DNA of 64,000 nucleotides from Rhizobium sp. 16-449-1b (GCF_017741935.1 NZ_JAGHMH010000003.1:124001-188000); one strand, 5' to 3'. Positions 28,651-38,334 are shown, counted from the first letter of the stretch. The notes: generated from the letters alone by a model not told the origin. Translations and numbers: made by a program.

Positions 28651-28676
28651 AATGCCGGGCGGTGACGTCCGGCATT
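28651..28676. terminator. Shared terminator between ABC-F gene and pepT
   Basis: AATGCCGG (28651-28658) and CCGGCATT (28669-28676) form an 8-bp stem. On the minus strand it is followed by seven T residues, an effective terminator for pepT; on the plus strand it has only TTTCTC. The two genes converge here. Confidence 0.75.
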
Positions 28677-28707
28677 TCTCGTTGGCGTGAGCGTGGTGCG
28701 CGGGCGC

Positions 28708-29940
28708 TTACGCCCGCTCCTCCCAAACCCTGGCAATCTCCACGATCGTCTTCGCCGCCCGCTCCATATCCTGACGGCTTACCCATTCGAGCGGCGAATG
28801 AAACGCATGGCCGCCGGCGAAGATGTTGGGGCAGGGCAGGCCCATGAAGGAGAGGCGCGAGCCGTCGGTGCCGCCGCGAATACTGCCGCGCTTCGGCTCC
28901 ATCCCGGCGCGTCGGATGCCCTCGATGGCGTTCTCGACGATATCGGGGTGGCGATCGACCACTTCCTTCATGTTGCGATACTGCTGCTTGACCTCGAACG
29001 TGTAGGTCGAGCCCGGATAGCCCGACATCACGTCCTTTACGATCCCTTCCAGCATCTCTTCCTTGGCCGTCAGCCCCGCATTGTCGAAATCGCGGATGAT
29101 CAGCCCGATCTCGGCCTTCTCCATCGCGCCGGTCACGCCGGTCGGATGGATGAAGCCCTGCCGGCCCGATGTCGTCTCGGGGCCGATATCCCTCGGCAGC
29201 CGGTCGATGATCGCGCCGGCGATCTTTATGGCGTTTTCCATCTTCCCCTTGGCGAAACCGGGATGGATGGCGACACCCTGGATGGTGATCTCGACGCCGT
29301 CGGCCGAAAACGTCTCGTCCTCGATATGCCCCGCCGTCGACCCGTCCATCGTGTAGGCGAAATCGGCGCCGAGCTTCTTCAGGTCCACCTTGTCGACGCC
29401 GCGGCCGATCTCCTCGTCCGGCGTGAACAGGATCTTGATCGTGCCATGCTTGATATCGGGGTTGGAAACGAGGAACTGCGCTGCCGTCATGATCTCGGCG
29501 ATCCCCGCCTTATCGTCGGCGCCGAGCAGCGTCGTTCCGTCGGTGGTGATGATGTCGTTGCCGATCTGGTTCTTCAGCTCCGGATGCTCGCTCACCCGGA
29601 TCACCTGCTGCGTATCCCCCGTCAGGCGGATATCGCCGCCCTCGTAGTTGCGCAGGATCTGCGGCTTGACGTTGGTGCCGCTGAAATCGGGCGCCGTGTC
29701 CATATGCGAGCAGAAGCAGATGACGGGCACCTGCTTGTCGGTATTCCCAGGAATGGTCGCGTAGATATAGCCGTGCTCGTCCAGATGCGCGTCCGAAAGG
29801 CCGATCGCCAGCAATTCCTCGACCAGCACGCGCCCGAGGTTCTTCTGCTTCTCGGTGGAGGGCTGGCTCGGCGATTGCGGGTCGGATTGCGTGTCGATGA
29901 CGACATAGCGCAGGAAGCGGTCGGTAACGGTATCGGTCAT
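28708..29940 (-). CDS. pepT: Peptidase T (tripeptide aminopeptidase)
   Basis: A 410-residue M20-family zinc peptidase of normal PepT length. Metal ligands and catalytic residues are in order: HMDTAPD, GADDKAGIAEI, PDEEIGRG, MDGS and the final HSPLEWVS histidine. It removes the N-terminal residue from tripeptides in the cytoplasm. The start MTDTVTDRFLRYV at 29940 matches family proteins; an ATG four codons upstream (29952) is also possible but has AGAAGA almost touching it. KdpE ends only upstream of it on the same strand (stop at 29985), so read-through from kdpDE is possible. Confidence 0.92.
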   Translation of the reverse strand: MTDTVTDRFLRYVVIDTQSDPQSPSQPSTEKQKNLGRVLVEELLAIGLSDAHLDEHGYIYATIPGNTDKQVPVICFCSHMDTAPDFSGTNVKPQILRNYEGGDIRLTGDTQQVIRVSEHPELKNQIGNDIITTDGTTLLGADDKAGIAEIMTAAQFLVSNPDIKHGTIKILFTPDEEIGRGVDKVDLKKLGADFAYTMDGSTAGHIEDETFSADGVEITIQGVAIHPGFAKGKMENAIKIAGAIIDRLPRDIGPETTSGRQGFIHPTGVTGAMEKAEIGLIIRDFDNAGLTAKEEMLEGIVKDVMSGYPGSTYTFEVKQQYRNMKEVVDRHPDIVENAIEGIRRAGMEPKRGSIRGGTDGSRLSFMGLPCPNIFAGGHAFHSPLEWVSRQDMERAAKTIVEIARVWEERA

Positions 29941-29984
29941 GATGCGGTCCATTCTTCTGTATCAACCGATCACTGCTCTATCCC

Positions 29985-30713
29985 TCATCGGCCCTCTGGT
30001 GAAGCATTTTCGGTTGCAGGCAGGTCGGCCTCGCGCAGCCGGTAACCGACGCCGGTTTCGGTGGTGATATATTGCGGCTGGTCGGGTGTGGCCTCGATCT
30101 TCTGTCTCAGCTGGCGCACATAGACGCGCAGATATTGCACATCCGCCGCCGGTCCCCAGATCTGCTTCAGCATGAACTGATGCGTCAGCACCTTGCCGGA
30201 ATACTGCGCCAGCACACGTAAGATATCGTACTCCTTCGGCGACAGCTTGATCTCGCGTTCGTCCACCTTGACGATCCGCTTGACCAGATCGATCGACAGG
30301 CCGCCGGTGCGAAACACCGCCTTTTCGCCCTGCTGCTGCAGCCGGTGGCGCAGCGCCACGCGGATGCGGGCGCCGAGTTCGTTCATGCCGAAGGGCTTGG
30401 TCACATAATCATCCGCCCCCGTCTCCAGCGCCTTGACGATCCCGCCTTCATCGGTGCGGCTGGAGAGGATGACGACGGGGGTGGCCAGCCCCTGTTCGCG
30501 CCATTCGCCAAGCAGCGCGTGGCCCGGCGTGTCGGGGAGGCCTAGGTCGAGCACGATGAGATCGGGGACGACCTCGCCTGCAAGTGCGCGCGCGGTCGCC
30601 GCATCCGGCGCCTCATGCACCTCGTATCCCTGCGCCGTCAGGCCAACGCGCAGCAGTTTGCGGATAGGGGGCTCGTCGTCGACGACGAGGATCTTCACGG
30701 GCGAACCGGTCAT
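29985..30713 (-). CDS. kdpE: KdpE-like response regulator
   Basis: A 242-residue OmpR-type regulator. The receiver domain has the acidic pair VVDDEPP (about 11-16), phospho-acceptor D56 in VLDLGLPD, and K in [10 protein letters not shown]; the C-terminal winged helix includes [32 protein letters not shown] and [13 protein letters not shown], the KdpE pattern. It overlaps kdpD by four bases. In other bacteria KdpE-P switches on kdpFABC, the high-affinity potassium pump, but those genes are not next to it here, so its targets lie outside this locus or differ. Confidence 0.9.
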   Translation of the reverse strand: MTGSPVKILVVDDEPPIRKLLRVGLTAQGYEVHEAPDAATARALAGEVVPDLIVLDLGLPDTPGHALLGEWREQGLATPVVILSSRTDEGGIVKALETGADDYVTKPFGMNELGARIRVALRHRLQQQGEKAVFRTGGLSIDLVKRIVKVDEREIKLSPKEYDILRVLAQYSGKVLTHQFMLKQIWGPAADVQYLRVYVRQLRQKIEATPDQPQYITTETGVGYRLREADLPATENASPEGR

Positions 30714-33430
30714 TTCATATCTTCCAGCTTCGTGATGTCATTCGTGATCTCTTGGGGGCGGGGCAGCCTGATGGTGAAGACGGCGCCCGATCGGTCGGGC
30801 CGGTTCGCGGCGGTGATGGTGCCGCCCATCGCCTCGACGAAACCGCGACATATGGAGAGGCCAAGCCCGGTGCCGGCCCGCACCTGGTCGCCCTTGCGCA
30901 CGCGGTAGAAAGTGTCGAACACGCGGTCGAGATCATTATCAGGAATTCCCGGCCCGCTGTCGGCGACCTGCACCATCACATCGCCGGTGCCGGTCCAGCC
31001 CTTGATCTCGACGGTCGAACCCTCGGGCGCGTATTTCGCGGCATTGTCGATGAGATTGAACAACACCTGCTCGAAGAGAACGGGATCGACCCGCACAGTC
31101 GGCAGGTCCGCCGGAATGGTCACATGCACGCCGTGATGCGACAGGATCTTGGCCGCGCGGCGCAGCGCACTGCCGACGATGTCGCCGACATCGTGCAGCG
31201 CCGAATTCGGTTCCATCGCACCGGATTCGATCCGGGTCATGTCGAGCAGATTGGCGATGAAGCGGTTCAGCCGCTCGGATTCGTCCACCACGGTCGACAG
31301 CAGATCCTTGCGGTCCTCCTCGCTCATCGAGGCGAAATAATCGCGCAGCGTGGTGGAGGCGCCGAGCACGGCGGCAAGCGGCGTCTTCAGGTCGTGGGAA
31401 ATCGAGGTCAGCAGCGCCGAGCGCAGCCGGTCGGCCTCTGCCGCAAGCTTCGCCTGGTCGACATCGGCGACCAGCTGGATGCGCTCGATCGCAAGGGCTG
31501 CCTGGTCCGCCAGCGCATCGAGCAATCTCTGTTGCTCCGGCGTCAGAAGCGGCCCGTCGCGGCGGTCGCTGTCGAGCCCGATCACGCCAACGGCGGCGCG
31601 TCCGGTGCGCAGCGGCACATAGAGCCGCTTGGCGCCCGGCAGCGTATCGGCGCCGCGCCCGGCAGCGTGGTTGTGCTCCCAGGCCCAGCGCGCGGCCGCG
31701 ATATCGGCATCGTCAAGCGTATCATCAGGCGGATAGCCGGCCCTGACCGCGATCGTCCCGTTCTCGGGCAAAAGCAGCACGACCCGCACCCGCAGCATCG
31801 AGGCCAGTTGGAAGGCGGTCGCCCAGAGCACGTCGTCAAGCGTGCCGGTGCCGGCCAGCTTCTTCGAAAAGAGATAAAGATCCTCGGTGGTGCGCGCCCG
31901 CTGCCGCGCCGCGGATGCCTGCCGCTGCACCGTTGCCGTCAGGTTGCTGGCGACGATCGCCACGCCGAGGAAGAAGAACAGCGCCAGCACGCTCTCAGGA
32001 TCGCTGATCGTCAGCGTGTAGCGCGGCGGCAGGAAGAAGAAGTTGAAGGCGAATGCACCGAGCAGGCAGGAAAACAGCGCCGGCCGTAGCCCGTGCAGCA
32101 CCGCCGAGGTCAGCACCGCCATCAGGAACACCAGCGCCAGATTGCGCACGTCGAGCACCTGGTCGAGCACGATGCCGGCGACAAGCGCGATCGCCACATA
32201 GACCACCGCCAGCAGATAGGCTCTGAGGTCGAAGGCTGGACGCGCCGCCGCCGCCTTGACGCCGCGCTGCGCACCACCCTTCTGCTCGTCGCCCGAAATG
32301 ACGTGAACGCTGATATCGCCCGCCTTGCGGATTAGAAGATCGGCGGCAGACGGCGAGAACCACTCTCGCCATGTCGGCTGCTTCGGCGCGCCGATGACGA
32401 TGTGGGTAACGTTGTTGGAGGCGGCGTAGCGGATCAGCTCTTCTGAGGTCTCGCGCCCGGGAACGGTGATCGCCTCGCCGCCGAGCTGTTCGGCCAGCCG
32501 CATGTTGGCGGCCAGCGTGTCGCGTTCGACCTCGCTGAGATTGATCGAGCGGTTGGTCTCGACATAGACGGCGGCCCAGGGCGCCCTCAGCCGCGAGGCC
32601 ATGCGCGCGGCGTAGCGCACCAGCGAAGCCGAGGCCGGATGGTGATCGACCGACACCAGCACGCGCTCGCTTGCGGCCCAAGGGCCTGATATCGCATGCG
32701 CCTGCATGTGGTTCAAAAGCTGATCGTCCACCCGCTGCGCGGTGCGCCGAAGCGCCAGCTCGCGCAGCGCCGTCAGGTTGCCCGGCGTGAAATAGTTGGT
32801 CAGCGCCCGTTCGGCGGTGTTCGCCATATAGACCTTGCCGTCATGAAGACGCTTGATCAGGTCGTCAGGCGTAAGATCGATGATCTCGACGTCGTCGGCC
32901 ATGTCGATCACCTTGTCCGGCACCGTCTCGCGCACCCTGATGCGGGTGATCTGCGAGACAACGTCGTTCAGGCTCTCGACATGCTGGATATTGAGCGTCG
33001 AATAGACGTCGATGCCGCGATCCAGCAGCTCCTTGACGTCGAGATAGCGCTTCGGATGCCGGCTGCCCTCGGCGTTGCTGTGGGCGAGTTCATCGACCAG
33101 CACGAGGTCAGGCTTGCGGGCGATGATGGCGTCGATATCCATCTCCTCCAGCCGCCGGCCACGGTAGTCGACTGTCACGCGCGGCACGATTTCGAAGCCC
33201 GCAAGCATCGCCTGCGTCTCCTTGCGGCCATGCGTCTCGACGACACCAACCACCACATCGACACAATCAGCGATCTTCGCGCGTCCGGAAGCCAGCATCT
33301 CATAAGTCTTGCCGACGCCCGGCGCTGCCCCCAGAAAGATCTTCAACCGCCCACGCGTCTCCGCCCGCGCTTTTTCAAGAAGCGCCTCGGGCGAGGGCCG
33401 TCCGGCCTGTTCGCGGTTGTCGTCTGGCAT
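30710..33430 (-). CDS. kdpD: KdpD-like potassium sensor histidine kinase
   Basis: A 906-residue kinase with full KdpD architecture: N-terminal KdpD domain with Walker [14 protein letters not shown] (about 32-44) and [13 protein letters not shown], Usp-like domain at about 230-360, four membrane spans at about 395-490, a GAF-like region, then HK domains with H-box [15 protein letters not shown] (about 675), N-box [18 protein letters not shown] and GTGLGLS. It senses potassium limitation or turgor. Start MPDDNREQ at 33430 aligns with family N-termini; a GTG at 33490 would add 20 residues. No kdpFABC gene lies upstream; instead there is an empty gap and a plus-strand gene. Confidence 0.92.
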   Translation of the reverse strand: MPDDNREQAGRPSPEALLEKARAETRGRLKIFLGAAPGVGKTYEMLASGRAKIADCVDVVVGVVETHGRKETQAMLAGFEIVPRVTVDYRGRRLEEMDIDAIIARKPDLVLVDELAHSNAEGSRHPKRYLDVKELLDRGIDVYSTLNIQHVESLNDVVSQITRIRVRETVPDKVIDMADDVEIIDLTPDDLIKRLHDGKVYMANTAERALTNYFTPGNLTALRELALRRTAQRVDDQLLNHMQAHAISGPWAASERVLVSVDHHPASASLVRYAARMASRLRAPWAAVYVETNRSINLSEVERDTLAANMRLAEQLGGEAITVPGRETSEELIRYAASNNVTHIVIGAPKQPTWREWFSPSAADLLIRKAGDISVHVISGDEQKGGAQRGVKAAAARPAFDLRAYLLAVVYVAIALVAGIVLDQVLDVRNLALVFLMAVLTSAVLHGLRPALFSCLLGAFAFNFFFLPPRYTLTISDPESVLALFFFLGVAIVASNLTATVQRQASAARQRARTTEDLYLFSKKLAGTGTLDDVLWATAFQLASMLRVRVVLLLPENGTIAVRAGYPPDDTLDDADIAAARWAWEHNHAAGRGADTLPGAKRLYVPLRTGRAAVGVIGLDSDRRDGPLLTPEQQRLLDALADQAALAIERIQLVADVDQAKLAAEADRLRSALLTSISHDLKTPLAAVLGASTTLRDYFASMSEEDRKDLLSTVVDESERLNRFIANLLDMTRIESGAMEPNSALHDVGDIVGSALRRAAKILSHHGVHVTIPADLPTVRVDPVLFEQVLFNLIDNAAKYAPEGSTVEIKGWTGTGDVMVQVADSGPGIPDNDLDRVFDTFYRVRKGDQVRAGTGLGLSICRGFVEAMGGTITAANRPDRSGAVFTIRLPRPQEITNDITKLEDMK

Positions 33431-33861
33431 GCGGTGTCGTTCTTTCCTCGCAGTCGGATGAGGGGGCCACTCCCGAGACGTTTCACTCACTCATAGAAGC
33501 ATCAAGCCTCTGGTTCAACTTGAGAACATTGACCACAGGCTCCCCGGGAAAGCGCCTCCACCTTGCCCCGTCCACACCGTGCTTTCGCCGCGCGCGGAAT
33601 CTCAAAAGGGCCGCCGCGGGTCCAATCCCAGGGTCACCCGGCCATCAATATGCGGCCGAAGCGCATTAAGGTTCGAGACGCGGGAAAAGCCGCCAATATA
33701 AAAATCTTATAAATGCGCTGGTGGGTTCGGCGGTCGCGACAGGCAGTAAAAGCCGGCATTCAGGCCAGTTTGGCGAAAGCTTGCCGCCCTAGGGTTGGCG
33801 GATAAAGAAGCAGACCTGCGTTCGGCTGAGTGCCGTTTTGCAATGTACGAAGGCGATCTGA
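33431..33861. other. Divergent intergenic region, no gene seen
   Basis: These 431 bases separate kdpD (leftward) from the glycerophosphotransferase-like gene (rightward). No kdpC remnant or other convincing frame was found in either direction. An AT-rich block at about 33693-33715 (AATATAAAAATCTTATAAAT) is the likeliest promoter position for the rightward cluster. Confidence 0.4.
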
Positions 33862-35382
33862 ATGCCCAAGACCGAGCCAAGCAATTCTTCGGCCGAGACC
33901 CTTGCCGAATTGGCATCGTTGAAGGCGCAAGTCGAAGAGTTGACCCAGCGCATCGATACGCAGGGTTCGGTTCAGTTCGAAATCGCCAAGCTGCTGCAGA
34001 CATTTCATTCGCAGCTCACGGCCCTGCCGCAGCAGATGAACGAGATCGTCAAGACGGCGATCGAGCTGAACAATCACGACAAGGTGCCGCTCACCAAGGA
34101 AGTGCTGACCAAGTTCGACGCACGCCTCGGCAGCCTCGGCGTCGGCATGCACGTGTTGAAGCAGGTCAGCCATCTGACACTGCGCCGCCTTGGCCCCGCG
34201 ACACCGAAGATCCGTTGCGTCTTCATCGTCCAGTCGATCCCGATGTGGGATGCGCTGGCCGATGTCTACTGGGCCATGACCGAGGACGATCGCTATCACC
34301 CCATGGTCGTCTCGATCGACAACAGCCAGCTCGGCGTGGCGGAGTTCTCGGGCGAGGATGAGGTGCATGCTGGGCTGAATGCGCTCGGCGTCCCGCACAT
34401 CCGCCTCGACATGCACTCCTTCGATGGGCTGGATATCGTGCGCAATCTGATGCCAGACGTGGTCTTCCGCCAGCAACAGTGGGACTCTCCCGTGCCGCAT
34501 GGCCTGAGAACGATGGAGATCACCTTTGCCCGCATCTGCGTGGTGCCCTATGGCATGGGCGTGCTCGCCAACCCGGATGCCAAGGGTGAGGACGACGAGG
34601 CCTATAGCGACAATTACGACCAGCAATATCACCGCCTCGCCTGGAAGGTTTTCTGCGAGACGGAGATGACGCAGTCTTATTACCGCTCTTTCGCGCATTC
34701 CGATCCCGACAAGTTCGTACTGACGGGCTACCCCAAGCTCAACAAGCTGATGGAGGCCAAGGGCAAAGGCGAATGGCCGATCGCCGAGCCGAACGGGCGC
34801 AGCTTCCGCGTCGTCTGGGCGCCGCACCACTCGCTGGCCGTCAATGGCTTCGGCTTTGGTGTCTTCCATAAAATCTACAAGCAGATGCTGGAATGGGCGC
34901 GCTCCGCCAAGGATATCCAGTTCGTGCTGAAGCCGCATCCCGCGCTGGCCTTCGGCGCCGAGCAAAGCGGCCTCTTCCGGGATAATTCCTATCAACGCTA
35001 TCTCGATGCCTGGTCGGCGCTGCCCAATTGCGCCATTCGCGAAGGCACCTATGGCGAGCTGTTCGAGGCATCGGATCTGATGATCACCGACGGCGTGTCA
35101 TTCCTCACCGAATATCACCTTTTCGAAAAGCCGCTGATCTTCATCGATTCCGGCGTCCACGCCGCCTTCAACGCGCTGGGCCGGCTTGCCGAACGCGCCG
35201 CCCACCGCGTCGAGACCTTCAATCAGCTGCGCCAGGTGGCGCTTGATTACAAGGACGGCAAGGCCTGGCAGCTGGTGAAGGAGCGCGAGGAGCTCCTGAA
35301 GGTGCTGCTCCCGCGCACCGAGCCGGCCTCCAGCATCATTCTTGATTCCATCGCAGCCGATATACAGACGTCGAGGTCCTGA
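33862..35382 (+). CDS. CDP-glycerol glycerophosphotransferase-like protein
   Basis: A 506-residue cytoplasmic or membrane-associated protein. Residues about 12-75 look like a coiled coil (LAELASLKAQVEELTQRIDTQG). The rest fits the Glyphos_transf/TagB-TagF GT-B fold: VFIVQSIPMWDALADVYWAM, FVLKPHPAL at about 354-362 and MITDGVSFLTEYHLFEKPLIFIDSG at about 405-430, the counterpart of the LITDYSS motif that binds the CDP-alcohol phosphate. In Gram-positive bacteria this family polymerises teichoic acids; here a related phospho-alcohol transfer is inferred. GAAGGCGATCTG precedes the ATG. It is the first of four closely spaced genes, with the HAD gene starting 2 bases after its stop. Confidence 0.7.
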   Translation: MPKTEPSNSSAETLAELASLKAQVEELTQRIDTQGSVQFEIAKLLQTFHSQLTALPQQMNEIVKTAIELNNHDKVPLTKEVLTKFDARLGSLGVGMHVLKQVSHLTLRRLGPATPKIRCVFIVQSIPMWDALADVYWAMTEDDRYHPMVVSIDNSQLGVAEFSGEDEVHAGLNALGVPHIRLDMHSFDGLDIVRNLMPDVVFRQQQWDSPVPHGLRTMEITFARICVVPYGMGVLANPDAKGEDDEAYSDNYDQQYHRLAWKVFCETEMTQSYYRSFAHSDPDKFVLTGYPKLNKLMEAKGKGEWPIAEPNGRSFRVVWAPHHSLAVNGFGFGVFHKIYKQMLEWARSAKDIQFVLKPHPALAFGAEQSGLFRDNSYQRYLDAWSALPNCAIREGTYGELFEASDLMITDGVSFLTEYHLFEKPLIFIDSGVHAAFNALGRLAERAAHRVETFNQLRQVALDYKDGKAWQLVKEREELLKVLLPRTEPASSIILDSIAADIQTSRS

Positions 35383-35384
35383 GC

Positions 35385-36059
35385 ATGTACCGCGCGCAAC
35401 AGCATGCATTGACACTGCCTGTCGTAACCGAGACGGGTGCCGTTCCCGGCCACAAGCGTGGCACCGGCTTCGCCTTCGATCTCGATGGCACGATCACCCG
35501 CGCCGAGCTCTTGCCGATGATCGCCTCCGAGCTTGGCCTCGAGGCCGAAATGCGGCTCCTGACCGAGCTCACCATGTCGGGCATGATCCCCTTCGAAGAC
35601 TCTTTCCGCCTGCGCTTCGCCATCCTGCGCAGCGCCGGCCTCGATCGTATCCAGTCGATCGTCTCCGAGGTCGAGTTCGATCCCGATATCGAGCAGTTCA
35701 TCCGCCAAAACCGCGATCGCTGCTTCGTCGTCACGGGCAATCTCGATCTCTGGATCGCGCCGCTGGTCGAGCGCCTCGGCTGCCGCTTCTACACCTCGAC
35801 AGCCACGACCGATAAGGACGGCTGGATCACCGGCCTCGACACGGTCATGCGCAAGAACGTCGCCGGCCTCGAGCTGAAGGACGAGTTCGACCGCCTCGTT
35901 GCCATCGGCGACGGCTTCAACGACGTGCCGCTCTTCGACGTCGCCGATATCGGCATCGCCTTTACCGGCCTGCATGGCGCGCCCGACGCGCTGGTCTCCG
36001 TGTCCAACTATGTCGCTCTCGATGGGAAGTCGCTATGCCGTCTGTTAAACACGCTGTAA
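35385..36059 (+). CDS. HAD-superfamily phosphatase (SerB-like)
   Basis: A 224-residue HAD hydrolase with motif I FDLDGTITRAEL (about 31-42, nucleophile Asp), motif II VVTGN (about 113-117) and motifs III/IV DRLVAIGDGFNDVPLFDVADIGIAF (about 168-192). The cap lies between motifs I and II, as in phosphoserine phosphatases. Substrate is unknown; because of its partners it may dephosphorylate a phospho-alcohol or sugar phosphate, or cleave a side product. It starts 2 bases after the preceding gene and its 3' end overlaps the next gene by 25 bases, so the genes are surely co-transcribed. Confidence 0.75.
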   Translation: MYRAQQHALTLPVVTETGAVPGHKRGTGFAFDLDGTITRAELLPMIASELGLEAEMRLLTELTMSGMIPFEDSFRLRFAILRSAGLDRIQSIVSEVEFDPDIEQFIRQNRDRCFVVTGNLDLWIAPLVERLGCRFYTSTATTDKDGWITGLDTVMRKNVAGLELKDEFDRLVAIGDGFNDVPLFDVADIGIAFTGLHGAPDALVSVSNYVALDGKSLCRLLNTL

Positions 36060-36700
36060 TCGCGGCGGCCGGCCTCGGCTCGCGGCTGGGCCATGGCAAG
36101 CCGAAGTGCCTGGTCGAGATCGAAGGCGTCAAGATCATCAAGCATCTGCTGTCGCTGCTGAAGGATGTCGAGGACGTCCGCGTCATCGTCGGCTTCGAGG
36201 AAAAGGCCGTCATATCAGCGATCCGCGCCATCCGCCCGGATGTGCTCGTCGTCCGCAACCCCGGTTTCCGCAGCACGACGACGCTGCACAGCTACGAGCT
36301 CGGCGGCCGCTATATCAAGGGCGATTGCCTGTTCATGGATGGCGACATGCTGGTCGAGCCGGAAAGCTTCGCCGCCTTCCTCGCCTCCTGCGAACCCGGC
36401 GTGGCCCAGCTCGGTATCACCAAGACCAAGACCCGTGACGCCGTCTTCCTCACCCGCGAGGATGGCCTTGCCGTAAGCTTCCGCCGCGACGATCCGACCG
36501 AATATGAATGGGCCAACATCGCCTGGCTGCCGGTCGATTACTTCGCCGACATAGGCAACACGGCGGTCTACGAGCACCTCAGGCAGTTCCTGCCGATCCG
36601 GACGCACGAAGTGATCGCCTACGAGATCGACAGCGAGCAGGATCTGGCGCTGGCGCGGGACAATCTCCACTACTTCAATCTGCAGGCGCTGGCCGGCTGA
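36035..36700 (+). CDS. Nucleotidylyltransferase (MobA-like / LicC-like)
   Basis: A 221-residue protein with the N-terminal NTP-transferase signature AAGLGSRLGHGKPKCLVEI at about 10-28, where the Gly-rich loop, Arg and Lys bind the nucleotide. LFMDGDMLVEP at about 100-110 is the metal-binding Asp motif. The small single-domain form and the GKPKCL wording resemble phosphocholine or sugar-phosphate cytidylyltransferases. It could make the CDP-alcohol that the glycerophosphotransferase-like enzyme would use. Overlaps the HAD gene by 25 bases in another frame. Confidence 0.75.
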   Translation: MPSVKHAVIAAAGLGSRLGHGKPKCLVEIEGVKIIKHLLSLLKDVEDVRVIVGFEEKAVISAIRAIRPDVLVVRNPGFRSTTTLHSYELGGRYIKGDCLFMDGDMLVEPESFAAFLASCEPGVAQLGITKTKTRDAVFLTREDGLAVSFRRDDPTEYEWANIAWLPVDYFADIGNTAVYEHLRQFLPIRTHEVIAYEIDSEQDLALARDNLHYFNLQALAG

Positions 36701-36778
36701 AGCATGTCGCGCAAGAGTGCGCAGCGGCTTTGCGACACCGACACGCGTCAAGCGAACAGTCACGAAACGGAACCGAGC

Positions 36779-37513
36779 ATGAGCCGCATATACAAGGACC
36801 AGGAAAGCATCGACGTCCTCAAGGTCCGCGATTTCTTCAATGGTCGCGCCAGGAAGGAAGGCAATGCCGTCAACGCCGTGATGCTGCAATCCGAGGGCTC
36901 GACGATCGCGGTTGATCGCGACATCCACGAGAAGACGCATCTCCTGCCGCGCCTCGAACGCCCCTCGAAGATCCTCGAACTCGGCTGCGGCGCCGGCCGC
37001 CTCGCCAGCTTCTACAACAACAACGGCAACCAGTATCTCGGCTTCGATTTCTCCGAAGAACTGATCGCCCGCGCCAAGGCCGAGATCGGCGACGATGAAA
37101 ACGTCCAGTTCCAGGTTGTCGAAGTGCCCCGGATCGCCATCGAAGACTTCAAGCTGCAACCGCCCTTCGACTTCTTCCTGATCACCGGCCTCTTCATCTA
37201 CCTCAACGACGAAGCCGTCCACGACACCTTCAAGATGATCGCCAAGCTCGCCGCCCCGAACGCCACCATCTACGTCCGCGAATCCCTCTCCGAACTCGAC
37301 GTCCGCCTGACGCTGAAGGAGCATTTCTCCGAAGAACTCGATGAAGTCTACAACGCCATCTACCGCACGACGCCTGAGTTGACCGAGGTGATGACCGACA
37401 CGCTTGTGAAGGCCGGGTTCGTGTTCGAGGTCTGCGGCGAGTATGCGTTCCCGCCGGCGTTGCGCAACCGGGCGGAGACGGCGCAGCGGTATTTTACGTT
37501 GCGGCGGGGGTGA
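36779..37513 (+). CDS. SAM-dependent methyltransferase, class I
   Basis: A 244-residue protein with the Rossmann motif I ILELGCGAGRL at about 64-74, post-I YLGFDFSEELIARAK and a motif II/III FDFFLITGLFIYLNDE. The final third is not family-diagnostic. The acceptor is unknown; methylation of the phospho-alcohol (as in phosphoethanolamine to phosphocholine) or of a sugar would fit the gene order. Start at ATG 36779 (MSRIYKDQ) is preferred; an in-frame ATG at 36704 would add 25 residues unlike a methyltransferase. It ends the four-gene block, 79 bases after the nucleotidylyltransferase. Confidence 0.8.
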   Translation: MSRIYKDQESIDVLKVRDFFNGRARKEGNAVNAVMLQSEGSTIAVDRDIHEKTHLLPRLERPSKILELGCGAGRLASFYNNNGNQYLGFDFSEELIARAKAEIGDDENVQFQVVEVPRIAIEDFKLQPPFDFFLITGLFIYLNDEAVHDTFKMIAKLAAPNATIYVRESLSELDVRLTLKEHFSEELDEVYNAIYRTTPELTEVMTDTLVKAGFVFEVCGEYAFPPALRNRAETAQRYFTLRRG

Positions 37514-37534
37514 GGGAGACTTCAGTCCGACGTG

Positions 37535-37942
37535 CTATTCCATGCCGGGTGCTGGAATAATGTAGTCGGCGAGATAGGTCTCAAATTCGCGGGTTGTTCG
37601 GTCCCGCTCGACAAGCTCAAGGAACACGACCGCCATGAGTTCATGATCGGCGTCTGGATGAATATCCCATCCGTTTGCGTTCAAGAACAGAAATCCGGCA
37701 TCGAATCCGGTGCGCTTGTTTCCTTGCTCGAATGCATGAGCCATCGCAATGCCCTGCATGTACGAGACGGCAAGCATCAGGGCGTCAGATTCTTCGTAAG
37801 CCCATAGATTTCGAGGACGCATCAGCGCACCCTCCAACCTGTCGGGAAACAGCAACGCGTGATTTTCACCCGTGTCTATCGTATTTGCGAGATTAATTCT
37901 TACGATGATTTCGGCGGGTAGCCAAATAGGTTCACTTCGCAA
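37535..37942 (-). CDS. Doc/Fic-type toxin (death-on-curing family)
   Basis: A 135-residue Fic-fold protein with the Doc-type active site HAFEQGNKRTGF at 69-80 (HxFx..GNKR; Doc has HxFx(D/N)(A/G)NKR). Doc proteins phosphorylate EF-Tu and stop translation; their GNKR ending, as here, distinguishes them from AMP-transferring Fic proteins (GNGR). The only usable start is a TTG at 37942, which overlaps the 3' end of the small upstream gene by 11 bases, typical of a toxin translated behind its antitoxin. Confidence 0.8.
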   Translation of the reverse strand: MRSEPIWLPAEIIVRINLANTIDTGENHALLFPDRLEGALMRPRNLWAYEESDALMLAVSYMQGIAMAHAFEQGNKRTGFDAGFLFLNANGWDIHPDADHELMAVVFLELVERDRTTREFETYLADYIIPAPGME

Positions 37943-38075
37943 GGATCGCGTGAACCTTCGGGAAGCGTGTCATAGCCGTCGAAATGAGCTTGTCGTAGTC
38001 AACCGGAGCCTGCGAAGGACGCACGTCAAACGTCTTCCGAGTCTCGTTTGTCTTGGTGACTTTTACGGCGCTCAT
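37932..38075 (-). CDS. Small probable antitoxin of the Doc-type toxin (47 aa)
   Basis: A 47-residue frame with ATG at 38075 behind AAAGGG, ending in TGA at 37932-37934. Product begins MSAVKVTKTNETRKTFDV and ends FPKVHAILAK; it has ten lysines or arginines and no hydrophobic run. It is shorter than Phd (about 73 residues) and may correspond only to a neutralising segment. The overlap with the toxin, the ribosome binding site and the matching strand are the evidence; there is no recognisable family. Confidence 0.6.
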   Translation of the reverse strand: MSAVKVTKTNETRKTFDVRPSQAPVDYDKLISTAMTRFPKVHAILAK

Positions 38076-38260
38076 GGTTTCGCCCTTTCTTGCTCACACC
38101 CTTTTACCATCGGCATCAGAGCGATGCAAATGATTCACCGTGACGATAAACCGCCGGATGCGGCAGCAGTTCGGCTATCGCCTCTGTGAAGCCGAGCGGT
38201 CATGGCAAAATCTAGCACTTATAATCGGCGCTAGGTGTATGACTTCATTGTTGAGAAATT

Positions 38261-38334
38261 TGGCTGGGGAACCTGGACTCGAACCAAGATTAACGGAGTC
38301 AGAGTCCGTCGTTCTACCATTGAACTATTCCCCA
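38261..38334 (-). tRNA. tRNA-Gln (CTG)
   Basis: A 74-base cloverleaf on the minus strand with encoded CCA. Acceptor arms are TGGGGAA and TTCCCCA with discriminator G, the anticodon loop reads CTCTGAC with CTG in the middle, and the T arm has GGTTCGAGTCC. U1-A72 and the short D loop are normal for glutamine tRNA. Confidence 0.95.

Noticed and set aside
33431..33861. kdpC or kdpF remnant upstream of kdpD
   Set aside because: Both strands were read; no stretch resembles KdpC, KdpF or a decayed copy.
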